Assembly: GCA_020541205.1 (NCBI GenBank)
Contig: CP048208.1
Location: 620,001-684,000 of the forward strand
Direction: 5' to 3'
DNA: 64,000 nucleotides
Source of the DNA: Candidatus Hartigia pinicola
GTDB lineage: Bacteria > Pseudomonadota > Gammaproteobacteria > Enterobacterales > Enterobacteriaceae
Under the pieces are notes generated by a model, which did no database searches, was not told the origin of the DNA, and worked only from the letters and a program-made list of their open reading frames with translations. The position numbers and the translations under genes were made by a program. This document shows, piece after piece, positions 24,295 through 36,640 of this stretch. Positions within the stretch are counted from its first letter, which is position 1. Each line of letters begins with the position of its first letter.

Positions 24295-25239
24295 TTAATT
24301 AGGATTGCAAAGTTTTAAATTGATACGGGACATCATAAGCGTAAGATCTGCTTGATTAATCATACCAACACTCGGTTGTGAAACTGAAAGGGCGGAAACC
24401 GCTGTAGCTAAGCGAAGAGTTTTTTCAGTACTTTGATTCATTACACATCCGTAAATTAATCCAGCAACCATGGAATCCCCAGAACCTACCGTACTTACTA
24501 CAGTGCATTGTGGTGGCTGTGAAAACCAACAACCAGATTCATTCACCCACATAGCTCCTTCAGAACCTAAAGAAATTACAACATGAGCTATTCCTTTATT
24601 ACACAATTGATTAGCTACTTTTGCAATATCTTTATGTGTTAGTAAAGGTTTACCAGACCAAATTTCAAGCTCTCGGTGATTTGGTTTCACTAACCAAGGC
24701 AATGCTTTTATCCCTGCATTAAATGCTTCATCACTACTATCGAAAATAATATACAAACATTTATTACGTAAGCTGATCATCCATTTTGTAAATTCTGATA
24801 ATGGCACTCCTGATGGTATACTTCCGCTTATGCAGATGATATCATATTTATTAGCCCAACTGAGTGAATCGGAGGTGAATTTTTTCCAATCGGATTGGGT
24901 GATTTGCAAACCAGAAAAATTTAAATCAGTTACATTGCTATTTTTTTCGGTCAGTTTTACGTTAATGCGTGTGCATCCTTCAATAACTGTTAAGCGATTT
25001 GTAATTTCTGTTTCGCTAAACATTTTTTGAAAGCCATCCTGATTATCTTTTCCTAAAAAACCACCTACTGTAACACTTATTCCAAGGTTTTTTAATACTT
25101 TGGCGACATTAATACCTTTTCCTGCTGCATAGAGACCCGTTGTGTTAACTAAGTTAACTTCACCTTTATTAAGATCTGGTAAGTAACCAATTAAATCATA
25201 GGCTGGATTAAGTGTGATCGTAGCTACTTTTAGAGTCAT
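24295..25239 (-). CDS. fruK: 1-phosphofructokinase
   Basis: Cytosolic PfkB-family kinase that phosphorylates fructose 1-phosphate (the product of FruA uptake) to fructose 1,6-bisphosphate. It has 314 residues (E. coli 312). Family signatures are the N-terminal AAGKGINVAKVLKNLG and the C-terminal STVGSGDSMVAGLIYG, which contains the catalytic Asp and anion-hole GSGD. ATGA at 25236-25239 overlaps the fruB stop and the fruK start, implying translational coupling. Confidence 0.98.
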   Translation of the reverse strand: MTLKVATITLNPAYDLIGYLPDLNKGEVNLVNTTGLYAAGKGINVAKVLKNLGISVTVGGFLGKDNQDGFQKMFSETEITNRLTVIEGCTRINVKLTEKNSNVTDLNFSGLQITQSDWKKFTSDSLSWANKYDIICISGSIPSGVPLSEFTKWMISLRNKCLYIIFDSSDEAFNAGIKALPWLVKPNHRELEIWSGKPLLTHKDIAKVANQLCNKGIAHVVISLGSEGAMWVNESGCWFSQPPQCTVVSTVGSGDSMVAGLIYGCVMNQSTEKTLRLATAVSALSVSQPSVGMINQADLTLMMSRINLKLCNPN

Positions 25240-26381
25240 GTGATCTCCTCACCGAGACCATTTTGAATGGTTTCTTTAATAGCACACATTGCTTCTATTG
25301 CATCTAAGCCTTTAGCATGAATTTGTAGACAATGACCCTGTTTTGCTCCTAAGCTGATAACTTTCATTAAGCTTCGACCATTTATCGGTATGGATGTGCA
25401 ATCAAGATTGGTGATAGTAATTACACTGCTAAATTGTTTAATAGTAGTAACTAGCAGAGTACTTGGGCGAGTATGTAGACCATGCATGGTACGAATAATA
25501 AATTTTTTAGTAAGTTCTGTGGATGAAACTAATGATGTTTTTTCTTTTTTCTGAAATATTGAAATAATTGTGTCAGCATTCATGTTATGTAATAATGTAT
25601 TCATCTTCTGACGTTGTAATAGTTGACTGAGATTAGAAAGAAAAACTTCAACTTGCTCATCAGCATAAGATAAAGTAATCAATATTTTAATTGGTAGATT
25701 TTGATGAGTAATTAGTGATTTTGGAGTTGATAAAGTGATAGCACTATGTAGATTTCCCTTATAACTATCGCTAAGCCAAACACCTTGCCCTAGATAGTGA
25801 GGCGATGTACTTAAAACATGACTGATAAACTCAGGACTAATCGTTTGTTCATCTTGTAGTCGAACAAGATTTAGAATTTGTAATGAATTAAGACTTTTTA
25901 CATCTGCATTTAACGTAATCATCGAACTATCAAATTTCAATAATTGAATATTTTTTTTACCTATTATTAAATTGCGTAACAATGTTGCATTGTCGGCTTT
26001 TTGAATAGCTTGAGCAGTTTTTTTATCACTGATAACATGTGTTAATTGACGTAGTAATGTTATATGTTCATTTGATTTAGCAGCGATTCCGATGACAATA
26101 TAAGCAGTTTGTTCTTCACCCCAACTAACACCTTGTGGAAATTGATATATTGTTATTCCTGTCTTTAATACTTGATCGCGAGTATCAATTGTACCATGAG
26201 GTATAGCAATCCCATTTCCGAGAAATGTTGGCGATTGGTGTTCTCTATTCAGCATTCCCTTTATATAACCATCTTTTACATAACCAGATTTAGTTAAAGT
26301 AGCAGAAATTTGTAGGATAGCGTCTTCTTTGCTAGCAGCAGTAGCACGAAGATTGATGTCTTTTTCTGATAAGTTGAACAT
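25236..26381 (-). CDS. fruB: Fructose PTS diphosphoryl transfer protein (EIIA-HPr fusion)
   Basis: Carries phosphoryl groups from Enzyme I to FruA. It has 381 residues (E. coli 376). The N-terminal EIIA-Fru domain has phosphorylatable His62 in GNGIAIPHGT. A central M domain spans about 145-290. The C-terminal HPr-like (FPr) domain has its phospho-His in HGLHTRPSTLL, followed by NGRSLMKVISLGAKQGH. Because it has its own HPr domain, the system may be able to run without a separate HPr, but Enzyme I (ptsI) is still needed and is not in this window. The start is backed by AGGAG. Expression in relatives is repressed by Cra; see the upstream site. Confidence 0.98.
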   Translation of the reverse strand: MFNLSEKDINLRATAASKEDAILQISATLTKSGYVKDGYIKGMLNREHQSPTFLGNGIAIPHGTIDTRDQVLKTGITIYQFPQGVSWGEEQTAYIVIGIAAKSNEHITLLRQLTHVISDKKTAQAIQKADNATLLRNLIIGKKNIQLLKFDSSMITLNADVKSLNSLQILNLVRLQDEQTISPEFISHVLSTSPHYLGQGVWLSDSYKGNLHSAITLSTPKSLITHQNLPIKILITLSYADEQVEVFLSNLSQLLQRQKMNTLLHNMNADTIISIFQKKEKTSLVSSTELTKKFIIRTMHGLHTRPSTLLVTTIKQFSSVITITNLDCTSIPINGRSLMKVISLGAKQGHCLQIHAKGLDAIEAMCAIKETIQNGLGEEIT

Positions 26382-26437
26382 AATTTCTCCTGATTATCAC
26401 TTTTAAAAATTAGCTTCGTTAAAGAGAAAAATAAATT

Positions 26438-26491
26438 ATTATACTTATTTTGTATTAATATTATTCTTTTAAAATCAGCTGAATTTTTCAA
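26438..26491 (-). promoter_or_regulatory. fru operon promoter region with Cra-like half-sites
   Basis: On the minus strand a perfect TATAAT (-10, at 26438-26443) lies 57 nt before the fruB ATG. Overlapping the expected -35 area is TGAA-TTT-TTCA (26480-26490), preceded by GC on the plus strand. It resembles the Cra (FruR) operator GCTGAA...TTCA but with a 3-nt instead of a 4-nt centre and without the central CG. In A/T-rich DNA such half-sites arise often, so this is a suggestion only. Confidence 0.25.
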
Positions 26492-26499
26492 AATTTTAC

Positions 26500-29400
26500 A
26501 TGAATTTACTCAATTTTTTATATTAATTAATGAAAATATGTAAATGTAATTATGTTCTCATTGATTCTTAAGTACATTTCAATACTTAATAATTTATGAA
26601 TATATATTAATATAATGAATTATCAATAGTAAATTTTTGTATTATAAAATAGATACTATAAATAGTAAAATAATTCACAAAACCTATTTTATATTGTAAA
26701 TTATTTAGATTGATACAGGTAATAGGCAAAATAAAATTTTATTTTTAAAAAAAATCTATTGTGCATTTCTAATAATTAGAATCGTGATGTGTAACCTGAC
26801 TTATTATCATATAATTTATATATTCTTACTTAAATGTTTGATTTTTAATCTTACTATAAAAATTATAGTAAAATATTATATTGAAAATATGTTGTTATAT
26901 TAAATTCAGATGTATATTATGATTTATTTTAATTTTTATAATAAAATATCTCTAGAAAACTGTTGTAATGTAAATTTTTAATAAAATTTCAATTATTGAA
27001 TGATGATAATATTAATATTTTATTTAAATATATGTACTAGAATAATCGTATTATTATTATTAGAAAAGTTATATAAATATATTTTTATAAAAATTAAGTA
27101 GAGAAAAGTTTATTTTTAAATTTATATGAATGTTAAAATTAAACACAAAATTATTTAGTAAAACATTATCATTAAATAATTATTTAATATATAAAAATAA
27201 ATTTATGATCATTTGACATGATTAAATTACAGTTTTCCTAAAAAACTTTTATAAAATAAAATTAATATATGATTAGCTAATTTAGTGAATTGTATTTTTT
27301 TATAAAAATTTTATTGAGTTTTACGGTATAACAAAAAAGCAATAAATTTTAAATATACAAATTAAAATCGTAAAATCGAATATGTAAATATTTTTTAATT
27401 TTTTAAAATTTATGAATATTATTTAAAGAAACTCTATGTATATTAAAAGTAATTTGATTAGAATGATATTAAAATAAAATTTATTGTATTTATTATCTTA
27501 ACAAAATTAATTATTAAAATATCACTGTATGTATTTTAAAATTTTTTACTCACATTACTTTTGTAATGCTTCTTGGAAGATATTGTTAGATATTTTATAC
27601 AATAAGTAATTAGTAGTCTGTTATATTTTCTGATGATTTTTTAAAATTTAGATAGTGATATAAAATTTTTTTATTTAAAAAATTCTGATGATACTATTAA
27701 ATTGGCACCGCCGTTTAAGGATAGACAAAAGTGTATAAAAGATTTTGTATAAATCAATAAAACATTGCTTGACTGATGTTCATATCTTAAACTATATACA
27801 GTTTCTGTAAAATATATGAAAATTATTAGATTTTTAAAAAGTTTTTAAAAATTTTTTAAAAAAGTTAATGATATCTATTTAAAAAATCTTTGTTAATAAT
27901 TATTTTAAATTTATATACTGTGATTTTTTATATAAATAAAATGTTAATATCTGAAAGATATATGCTTGATTATTTTTACCGATTATAGTATTAATAATTC
28001 ATTGATACTAAAATATAACTCACTCTAGTATAAATTTTACAATTAAAACGATCAAGGCCATAGAAAAGAAATATTTCTGGAAGTTAACAATAATTATAAA
28101 GTATTTATAAGACGACATTATAAAAATTGAATCAAATTATTTTTTAAGTAAGATTTATAGAAATCCTGAAATATTAAAAAATCTTAAGAAATAGTTAGAT
28201 TATGATAATAATTTTATAATGGAATACCATAACATTTAGATTAAAAAAATTTTGCTTCAGATGTAGCGTGACAGACACTGGTATAAATAAGTGATCACTT
28301 GTAATTGCCATTTGATGTAGTATATATATAATTTAATATTTATTTTGATGTAGTCATGCGTAATGTCTTATGTCTATAAAAAATGATTAATACTGCATAT
28401 AATAGTACTATCAACTACTCAGTGTTAAAGTATAAATCTAATCTATATTGATGATCTTTATTGATTAATAAATAATTGGTCTTGAGTTCAGCTGTAATTT
28501 TTAGGTAAAATATATTTAATTTATAAATAACATTTTAATTTTTATTAAATTTTTTAATATTTTTAGTTAATCTGAATTTATATAACAATCATTTTTGAGG
28601 TAACTACTCCTCATTTTATAATATATCAAGAATATGCATGAAATAGGATATAAAATTTTAAATATATAAAAAGATATTTATTAATTTTATAATTTTTTTT
28701 ATGAGGCGTAAATTTCATTTAATTTCAATATAGTGACGTAATCATAAAATCTAGTGTATTGGTTAATAAAATTACGTTTTCAACTAATTCAGGCTACTTA
28801 AAAACCATCATAGATATTTATCTTTAATGATGTTAGAATTCCAGTGATTTTATATACTGACTTACTATAGTAATTTGTTATGTTGATATGATTATTAATA
28901 ACTGTATGACATAAGATGTTGTATCCTTATTCGATCCGCGATAGAAGTGTACAATTTCTTTTCTAAACATTAAATTTTTTAACGATGTATTCAAAGTTAT
29001 ACTTTTTCATGTCGAGAATTATGATAAATACTAGTTTCTTCTTATTGAAAGTACTGAATAATTTTCTATAATAGTGCATTCTTAATCTTAATAAGATAGT
29101 AATATTAGTTATTGAAAACATTTAAACGTTACAGATGTTTATTTTTTTAATATATACTAGTCTGTGCATATGCAATAGAAGTGTTACATTAATCATGTTA
29201 ACAAATATCAAATTTAACAGTGTTGTCAATCGCTGAGTGATAATTATAAGTTTTTTTAGTTTAGATCTTATATTATTATATTTTTATAAGTATAAGTATA
29301 AGTATAAGTATAAGTATAAGGATAATTGTATTTCTCAGTATTAAATAACTGTATGTTTATCTATCGAAATTAATAGATATTTTTAGGTACGTACGTTTAT

Positions 29401-31743
29401 TTTCCTAAAGTTCAATATTAAATTTTAAATGTGTTTAAAACACATTGAAAGGTCGTACTGTAGTAATATCTATATTAATATTAGACTTATTTAAAATGCA
29501 TGGTATGTTTAGATCATTCTGCTGTCTATTCTTTATTTATGTTTTAAGTGTTTTACGAATATGTCTGATTATTATGTAATAAAGACGGTGTCTGATGTGG
29601 ATACTTTATAATGTTTTATGAAGCAGAACATTTGAAAATAGTAAGACTGTTTATCAAGCGATTATGTAAAATAGTTATTAAATTTGATGTTTTTATTTTT
29701 TTAATTTTCACGCAAGAACCTAAATTATTCAATACTTTTGTAGAATAATATATACATATATTATTAACTTTTATTCATCAATACCTAACATTAGATATTG
29801 TGTATATTATTGATAACTGTTATTTTTAAATATTTATTTAAAAGACTGTCGTGATTAAAATAGTATTATTCATTTTTTAGTTTATTTCAGTACATTAAAA
29901 TGAAAAATTTTCTTATAAACATGAAATGATAAATAACTTTCCTTAAAATTGTTTGAATATCATTTGTTAATATAATAGATAAAAGATAAATATTTGCGTC
30001 TGATTATTTTATATAAAGAATTGTCACACAGCTTTTTAAATTTATTTTATAGATTTATAAGACACGTATCAGTAAAAATATTTTTAAATAGTTAAATTTT
30101 TTACTAAATTAGTATATTACTGATTTTAGGAGTTTTTCTAAACTTACGGATTCTTATATTTTCTAGACATAGTTAATAATTTTACTATTTCTAGATTTGA
30201 TATTTTATGAAGTCGAGATTTGTAATATTTTAACATGAGTTGACATCTTACTTTTTTAAATGTAACGATACCAGCATGTAATAATAGAATTTAAACTGTT
30301 TTTTAATTGTACTGAAAATATTTTAGATATTTCAAGTGAGTAATAATTTGTTTAATGATGAATTACAGTACAATTTATTATTCTATTATTTTGAGTATAT
30401 AAAATACGTATAAAATACTTAACTACATTATTTTTTGATAATTATAATTAAATCTAGGAGATGATTTTTCTTACTTAGCAAGAAAAATTATACGTATAAT
30501 CTATCTAAAATTTTTTTCAAATTTAATTATTTTAATATATTTTATTAGCATCAGATAATTTTATATTATATAATCTTATATTAAAAAAATTTTTAATAAT
30601 TTTAGACTGTGTTTTTCAGTAGTCAGAAACAGATATGTTACGAGGGAAACAATTTCTATAAGGGATTTTATGAGCTGTTTTATATTTTAAAAGAATATCA
30701 ATGTATTTATTTTCAAGTGATTGTCCGTCAAAAGTACTGCATATTTTTCTAACTTTAGAATAAGACACTCATAAAAAAAAGACATCTTGTTTTTTGAAAA
30801 CATGTTGATAATATAGTTAGTGAGATTTCTATTAGAAATAGGTTAAAAAAATCAAGATCATTTTAATACGAAGAATTTTAAAATACAGACATGTTGCATA
30901 TTTTTTATCAAAATTGATCACATCTTTTAAAAGATTTTTAGTCTTATCTGGTAGATTGTATAATATATATTACAGTTTCCCTCATGTAGATATATATCGT
31001 GACAGAAACTCTTACAAATAAAAATTTCTTTTATCACATGTAGTTAGTAGAAAGTTATTTATATTTCTGAAAATCTACTAAAAAAAATTTTTATGATAGT
31101 ATATGTCATATACTAAGTATAATTATCAAGGTAGCGAAATTTAATGAACTGTATACTTTTAATTTCATTTTTACTGTTAAAATGTAAAAATTTCAAGATA
31201 TGACAGATATGTTAGTTTATCTATAAAATATTACTAAATTCAGAAGAGTGGTGCAAATATTTCAATATTCACATTTAGTGTATTCATATAGCATTTCGTG
31301 TCTTCTTGTTGTGCAGACAAACACTTGATCCATTCTTAGGAACTTACTTATTTAAATTTGATTTAAATTATTTAAAATTACTAATATAACTTTTAACAGA
31401 AAATTTAAATGGTGTGTATTAATGAAATAATTGTATTAATAGAATGTTGGTTATTTTAGTTAAAAGTATTTATGTTTGGTAGTGCATATTAAATAAATTA
31501 AAAATTTTGATAATATAAAAGTTAGTCATACGATTTTATTGTATTACACTGATATTAAATGAAACACGACATTGTGTCGTTAATATTTTACAACAACTAT
31601 TTTAAACAACGCTGTTGATAATAATTAATATTTATCTTTAGAAAGAAAAAAGAAATGCGCTTCTCAGTAATATTCACGAAAAATATATAAACACTAATAT
31701 CAGATATGTCAATTATAAAATATAAGTAAAAAATACCTTTTAG
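26500..31743. other. 5.2-kb gene-free stretch between fruB and dnaB
   Basis: No recognisable gene. It contains a (TATAAG)6 array (29285-29320), a 9-bp hairpin ATTTTTCTT/AAGAAAAAT at 30474-30498, and ACGACA-TTG-TGTCGT at 31566-31580 about 180 nt before dnaB. The rest is A/T-rich DNA with stops in all frames. Confidence 0.7.
29285..29320. repeat. (TATAAG)6 hexamer array
   Basis: Six perfect tandem copies of TATAAG over 36 nt inside gene-free DNA. Confidence 0.95.
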
Positions 31744-31757
31744 ACAACTGAAGTTGT
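31744..31757. promoter_or_regulatory. Inverted repeat abutting the dnaB start codon
   Basis: ACAACT-GA-AGTTGT ends exactly one base before the ATG of dnaB, in the place where a ribosome-binding site would be. No purine-rich Shine-Dalgarno sequence is seen there. The repeat could be an operator, a translational control element or chance. Confidence 0.25.
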
Positions 31758-33131
31758 ATGTCTTACGATCAACGAATGGAAAAATTAAAGTTTCTACCAC
31801 ACTCTATCGAAGCAGAGCAGTCAGTATTAGGCGGTTTGATGCTAGATAATGAACACTGGAACACGGTTTCCGAATGCATTATCCAAGAAGATTTTTATAG
31901 TTATCCACACCGTATTATCTTCGCCCAAATGAAGATCCTGTTTGAACAAGATCAACCAATTGACTTAATTACATTATCAGAGTCACTAGAGCTACAAGCT
32001 AAATTAGAAAGTGTTGGTGGTTTTGCGTATCTTGCTGAGATATCAAAAAATACTCCAAGTACTGCAAATATTAATGCTTATGCGGATATTGTTCGTGAAC
32101 GTGCTATTGTCCGAGATGTCATCTCAGTCGCTAATGATATCGCAGATGCTGGCTATAAGTTTCAAGGATATAATAGTAAAGATTTACTAGATTTTGCAGT
32201 AACGAAAGTTTTTCAAATTGCAGAATCAAGAATTAATAAAAATATAGGACCAAAAGAGATTGAAGTCATCTTATCAGAAACTATCGAAAAAATAGAAAAA
32301 CTCTATCAGAAACCTCATTATGGCGTGACCGGGATTTCGACAGGTTATCAAGATCTTGATAAAAAAACTTCAGGTTTACAATGTTCTGACTTAATTATTG
32401 TTGCAGCGCGTCCATCAATGGGGAAGACGACTTTTGCGATGAATTTATGTGAAAATGCAGCAATGACGGAAGAGAAACCTATTTTAATCTTTAGTTTAGA
32501 AATGCCAAGTAATCAAATTATGATGCGTATGTTGGCATCATTATCTCGTGTTGATCAAACAAAAATCCGTACGGGTCAGTTAAATGATGAAGACTGGGCG
32601 CGTATTTCTAGTACAATGGGGATTTTATTAGAAAAACGTAATATGTATATTGATGACTCTTCTGGTTTAACGCCGACAGAAGTTCGTTCACGTGCTCGAC
32701 GACTGTATCGGGAACACAGTGGGTTAAGTTTTATTATGATTGATTATTTGCAGTTGATGCGTGTTCCTGCGCTATCGGATAATCGTACTTTAGAGATTGC
32801 AGAAATTTCACGTTCATTAAAATCGTTAGCTAAAGAACTTAACGTACCAGTAGTCGCGTTATCACAGCTTAACCGTAGTCTTGAGCAGCGTGCAGACAAA
32901 CGTCCTGTTAATTCGGATTTACGTGAATCTGGTTCTATCGAACAAGATGCTGACCTTATTATGTTTATTTATCGTGACGAGGTCTATCATGATAACAGTG
33001 ATTTAAAAGGAGTTGCTGAAATCATTTTAGGAAAACAACGTAATGGCCCAATCGGTACGGTTCGATTAACATTTAATGGACGATTATCTCGTTTTGACAA
33101 CTATACAGGTCCTTTATATGACTATGAATAA
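31758..33131 (+). CDS. dnaB: Replicative DNA helicase DnaB
   Basis: Hexameric 5'-to-3' helicase at the replication fork, loaded by DnaC or an equivalent and stimulating primase. It has 457 residues versus 471 in E. coli; the missing residues are in the variable N-terminal tail before PHSIEAEQSVLGGLMLD. The N-terminal primase-interacting domain (about 12-150) is followed by the RecA-like motor. Walker A ARPSMGKTT is at 217-225, Walker B IMIDYLQLM near 330, and RQNGPIGT-type motif and arginine-finger region in GKQRNGPIGTVRLTFNG. Similarity to E. coli is very strong through the motor domain. The gene stands alone; E. coli's downstream neighbour alr is not recognisable here. Confidence 0.98.
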   Translation: MSYDQRMEKLKFLPHSIEAEQSVLGGLMLDNEHWNTVSECIIQEDFYSYPHRIIFAQMKILFEQDQPIDLITLSESLELQAKLESVGGFAYLAEISKNTPSTANINAYADIVRERAIVRDVISVANDIADAGYKFQGYNSKDLLDFAVTKVFQIAESRINKNIGPKEIEVILSETIEKIEKLYQKPHYGVTGISTGYQDLDKKTSGLQCSDLIIVAARPSMGKTTFAMNLCENAAMTEEKPILIFSLEMPSNQIMMRMLASLSRVDQTKIRTGQLNDEDWARISSTMGILLEKRNMYIDDSSGLTPTEVRSRARRLYREHSGLSFIMIDYLQLMRVPALSDNRTLEIAEISRSLKSLAKELNVPVVALSQLNRSLEQRADKRPVNSDLRESGSIEQDADLIMFIYRDEVYHDNSDLKGVAEIILGKQRNGPIGTVRLTFNGRLSRFDNYTGPLYDYE

Positions 33132-33372
33132 TTGATTGTAGCTTATTTATTTTACTTTAATCTTAGAATCTAAGTGAAGTGTATAATATTAATTCAATAT
33201 TTTATATACGTATTTTAAAATAAAAATAATATATATAATTATCATTGCGTTAATTAACCTTGCTGTTTTAGTATAAAATTTGCAATAGAGAAAAGAATTT
33301 ACACTATATATCTGAATAATTTTAATTATAAAATAAAATGTTTATGATTATGAATGTAGTTAAAGGAAGTAC

Positions 33373-33418
33373 AATACCATTTTGATAACTCTTAAAAAAG
33401 AGTTTGAAAAATGGTATT
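33373..33418 (+). terminator. Hairpin downstream of dnaB
   Basis: AATACCATTTT (33373-33383) pairs with AAAATGGTATT (33408-33418), and inside it ACTCTT pairs with AAGAGT around an AAAA loop; a 4x4 internal loop separates the stems. It lies 240 nt past the dnaB stop. Only a short T-rich tail follows, so it may be a transcript-end structure rather than a strong terminator. Confidence 0.45.
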
Positions 33419-36400
33419 TCTATCTTAAAGAAGAACTAATTTTAAGAAGGATACTATGCAATTCTCTTATAGAGTTACTTGATAGTATTGTTTAATAAAC
33501 TAATTTCTTTATTATTTTAATGTTCAATCAATACACTTGATTAATATATCGGAAAAATGACAATATTTGAAATAGCAGTATTTACTGAGCCGTTAAAAAT
33601 CTATATGAGAATAATACTAAATATCTTGATGTGATGTATTTCTTCAATAAGTATACATGTATCATGAATATTAATGAGATTCTATTACATACAAAGCATG
33701 TATTAATATTGAAAGCTATTTTATTCAGTTTTTAATTCATGATTTTTTGGAGGTCATTCATTCAAGTGATTGACTTAAGCTGTTTATTGCTAATAAACCT
33801 GTTAAGAAAGTTATTTTAAATTCTACAGATTTCTTTAGTATGGCTATAGATTGATTATACTTGAGTTAATACAATAATTATTATATATATCTCGATTCCT
33901 TAACCAGGGAAATAACTTAAAATTTATTTTCAAATCATCTTGAAGTCAACGATTACATTGACTGTTTATAAAATTTATTTAAATATTTTAAAGCAGGATC
34001 AAGACAATAAACACTAGCTTGATACGCTAAAACTATTATTTCAATTTTACTCAGTATATTTTGCCTCTAAAAGTATTGAACTAGTTTTCTCAATAATAAT
34101 GTTTAATGATCTATAGTGTTATGAGTTCTAGTAATAGTGTGACGTTTATTGTTTTTCGTTATTTCTGCAATGTCTCTCTATCTAGATAGATACTATAGAT
34201 AAAATTTATCTTATATAATTATTACTATAATACACGATGCGAGTTGATATGTAATTTTGTTTAGTTTATAAAGTATTGTTAAAAAATTTTATTTATCACA
34301 TTGATTGCTTTAAATTTAATTAAATAAATTAAATTTTAAGTATGTACAGCTATCTTTCGTGTAACACTAAAGATCTTTTTCTTCTGCTGCATAGTTTTTC
34401 ATAAAAATATTTATATTTTAATATTTTTTATCAACAAATAAGGAAGTTTCATCAGGGTTCTTAACTATTATTAAAATATATTTTTCCAACTAATATTGTA
34501 AATACCAGATTCAGTATATTTGATTTTTTTTGATGATTTATATTGTTAATTTTTAATTAGTAATATGTGATTTTATCACAGTAAAAGAATTTTATTTAGC
34601 TACTACTATAGATAAAAATTTTTAAAATATGTGATATTACATACAATACTTTAAAATAGAAAATTCTTAAAATATGTTAATTTTTAGGCGCTTTTAATAA
34701 ATATGTAATTGATTGAGATTGTATTAGGTTTTTACGCTAAGTTTTTATAAATTTAATAAAACATATAAATCATTAGCTTTCAGAAGATTTAAAATAGATT
34801 TTGAAATTCAAAGTATTATAAAATATAAGTTATTTTAAATTAATAAGAGTAAATTATCAATAGATTATTATTTATAAATTTTACTTTTAAGAATGAATTG
34901 ATAATAATTATATATTATAAAATAAGTATTTTAATGTGACCATTCTATTACTATATAACATAGTGAAGGCTGATGAGATAAATATATAAAATTTCATCAG
35001 TGTTAGGAATAATATAAATAAAATCAATCTTTGTGATATCGAGTGAACTTTTAATTAAAAGTTTTAGATAATTCAGAATGTCAGTAGTATATATTTATTG
35101 ATATAGAAAAATAATTAAATAAATCAAGTACTTTTTAAGTAAATAATTACAATATATAATTCACAGAAAATTAACATAAGATACCAAAAACATATTATCA
35201 ATGCATCCTCATATTCATTTTTTTTGGTAAGATTTCTTAGTATCAAAGTAATACTGATAATATAAAAACATATATTTTATATATGCTGTTGTATTTAAAA
35301 TGAAGTTATAAAGAAGTTAATAGTACTAAAAATTATTAGTATGTATTATTATCTAAATAATGACATTATAATTATATTAATAATGTTGAATGAAAAACTT
35401 CTTTATAATATTTATATTCAGAAAAATGTTTAATACATAATTCTTAATATTTTTATTATAAATATTCTCTTTAAAATTAAAGAGCATTCTATACTTTTAT
35501 TAAAAATAATAAAGTGATTTTTTATAAAATTGATACGAAATAAATCAATTATCACTATTATTATGAATATTATCAATTTATTATAAATTCCTATTAAATA
35601 TAACACTTTTCATATTACGTGTTAGTATTTCAATATTTTCAGTGCAAATATGCGCGCACTAAAAATCACTGATACTTTAATTTTCTGTATTAGTTATTTT
35701 TTCTTAAAGTTTGTTTATTTTACTGGTTACATTACAAGTTAGATAAATCAATGATATTATTTATTCATAATGAGTGTTTACTTTTACTGAGTGGGAGTAA
35801 TGCTTATATAACTTGTTTTTTATATTCGCGAAGTCTCTTTTGTCTGTAGACTCGGTATCTACTGTTTTCAGAGAAGTTAGTATCCATGCTAAACGACTAT
35901 TTAGTCTTTCATTTTTACTTAAATATTTATCGGAAAAGTATCGTATTTTTAGTGGTTACGTATTAAATTTATTCAATGATATTAAATGGAAAGTTATAAG
36001 AGGTTTTATATCAAAGAATATAATAAACATGATTGATATGTATAAATCATATAGATCTTAATTACTATGTAGTACTTAAAAATGACTGTATTATAAGTGA
36101 TTATTATTAGTTTATCTGATGTTTAGGCAATGACTATATTCGATATATTCAGAATAGTGTCATGAAAACACTGATTGGCATATTTTAGCTATTTATATTA
36201 TTAAATTTTCATGATATTATTTACTGTTTTGAGTGATCAAAAATTAGTGTTACGTGTCTTATTAGCTGGTTGTGTATATACAGTCCAAAAATTCATAAAT
36301 TAATATATTAGTTTTTTTGTAGGATGGATACTTCTATGATCATATCTTTTTTGTAATAATGAAAAAAGATTTTATTAGCGAAAATTTATTTACAAGATAT

Positions 36401-36613
36401 GTTTTCAAATTTGAAAATATAATATTTCTAATGAGCTGAGTTATCTTAATTGCAATTTTTAATCTACGTAAAATTAATGTTTTTTCTAATCTGAACAAGA
36501 TTATTATTATTCTTCAAATAAGGGTGATAATTAATATGTATGTGTTTTATTATTTATGGTGTAACAGATAGTAAAAACATGTCTGAAATATAGACTTTCG
36601 ACCATTTATTGAT

Positions 36614-36640
36614 GACACAACGGAGATTGTGTCGTTTTTT
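36614..36640 (+). terminator. Orphan intrinsic terminator in gene-free DNA
   Basis: GACACAA (36614-36620), loop CGGAGA, TTGTGTC (36627-36633), then G and six T. This is a textbook rho-independent terminator on the plus strand, yet no gene ends nearby: the closest intact plus-strand gene upstream, dnaB, stops 3.5 kb away. Confidence 0.65.

Noticed and set aside
29285-29320. Hexamer array considered as a CRISPR or telomere-like repeat
   Set aside because: There are no spacers between units, and the unit is a simple 6-mer without a cas gene nearby.
31910-31920. DnaA-box-like TTATCCACA as an origin signal
   Set aside because: A single copy inside the dnaB coding sequence, with no cluster and no dnaA or gidA context.
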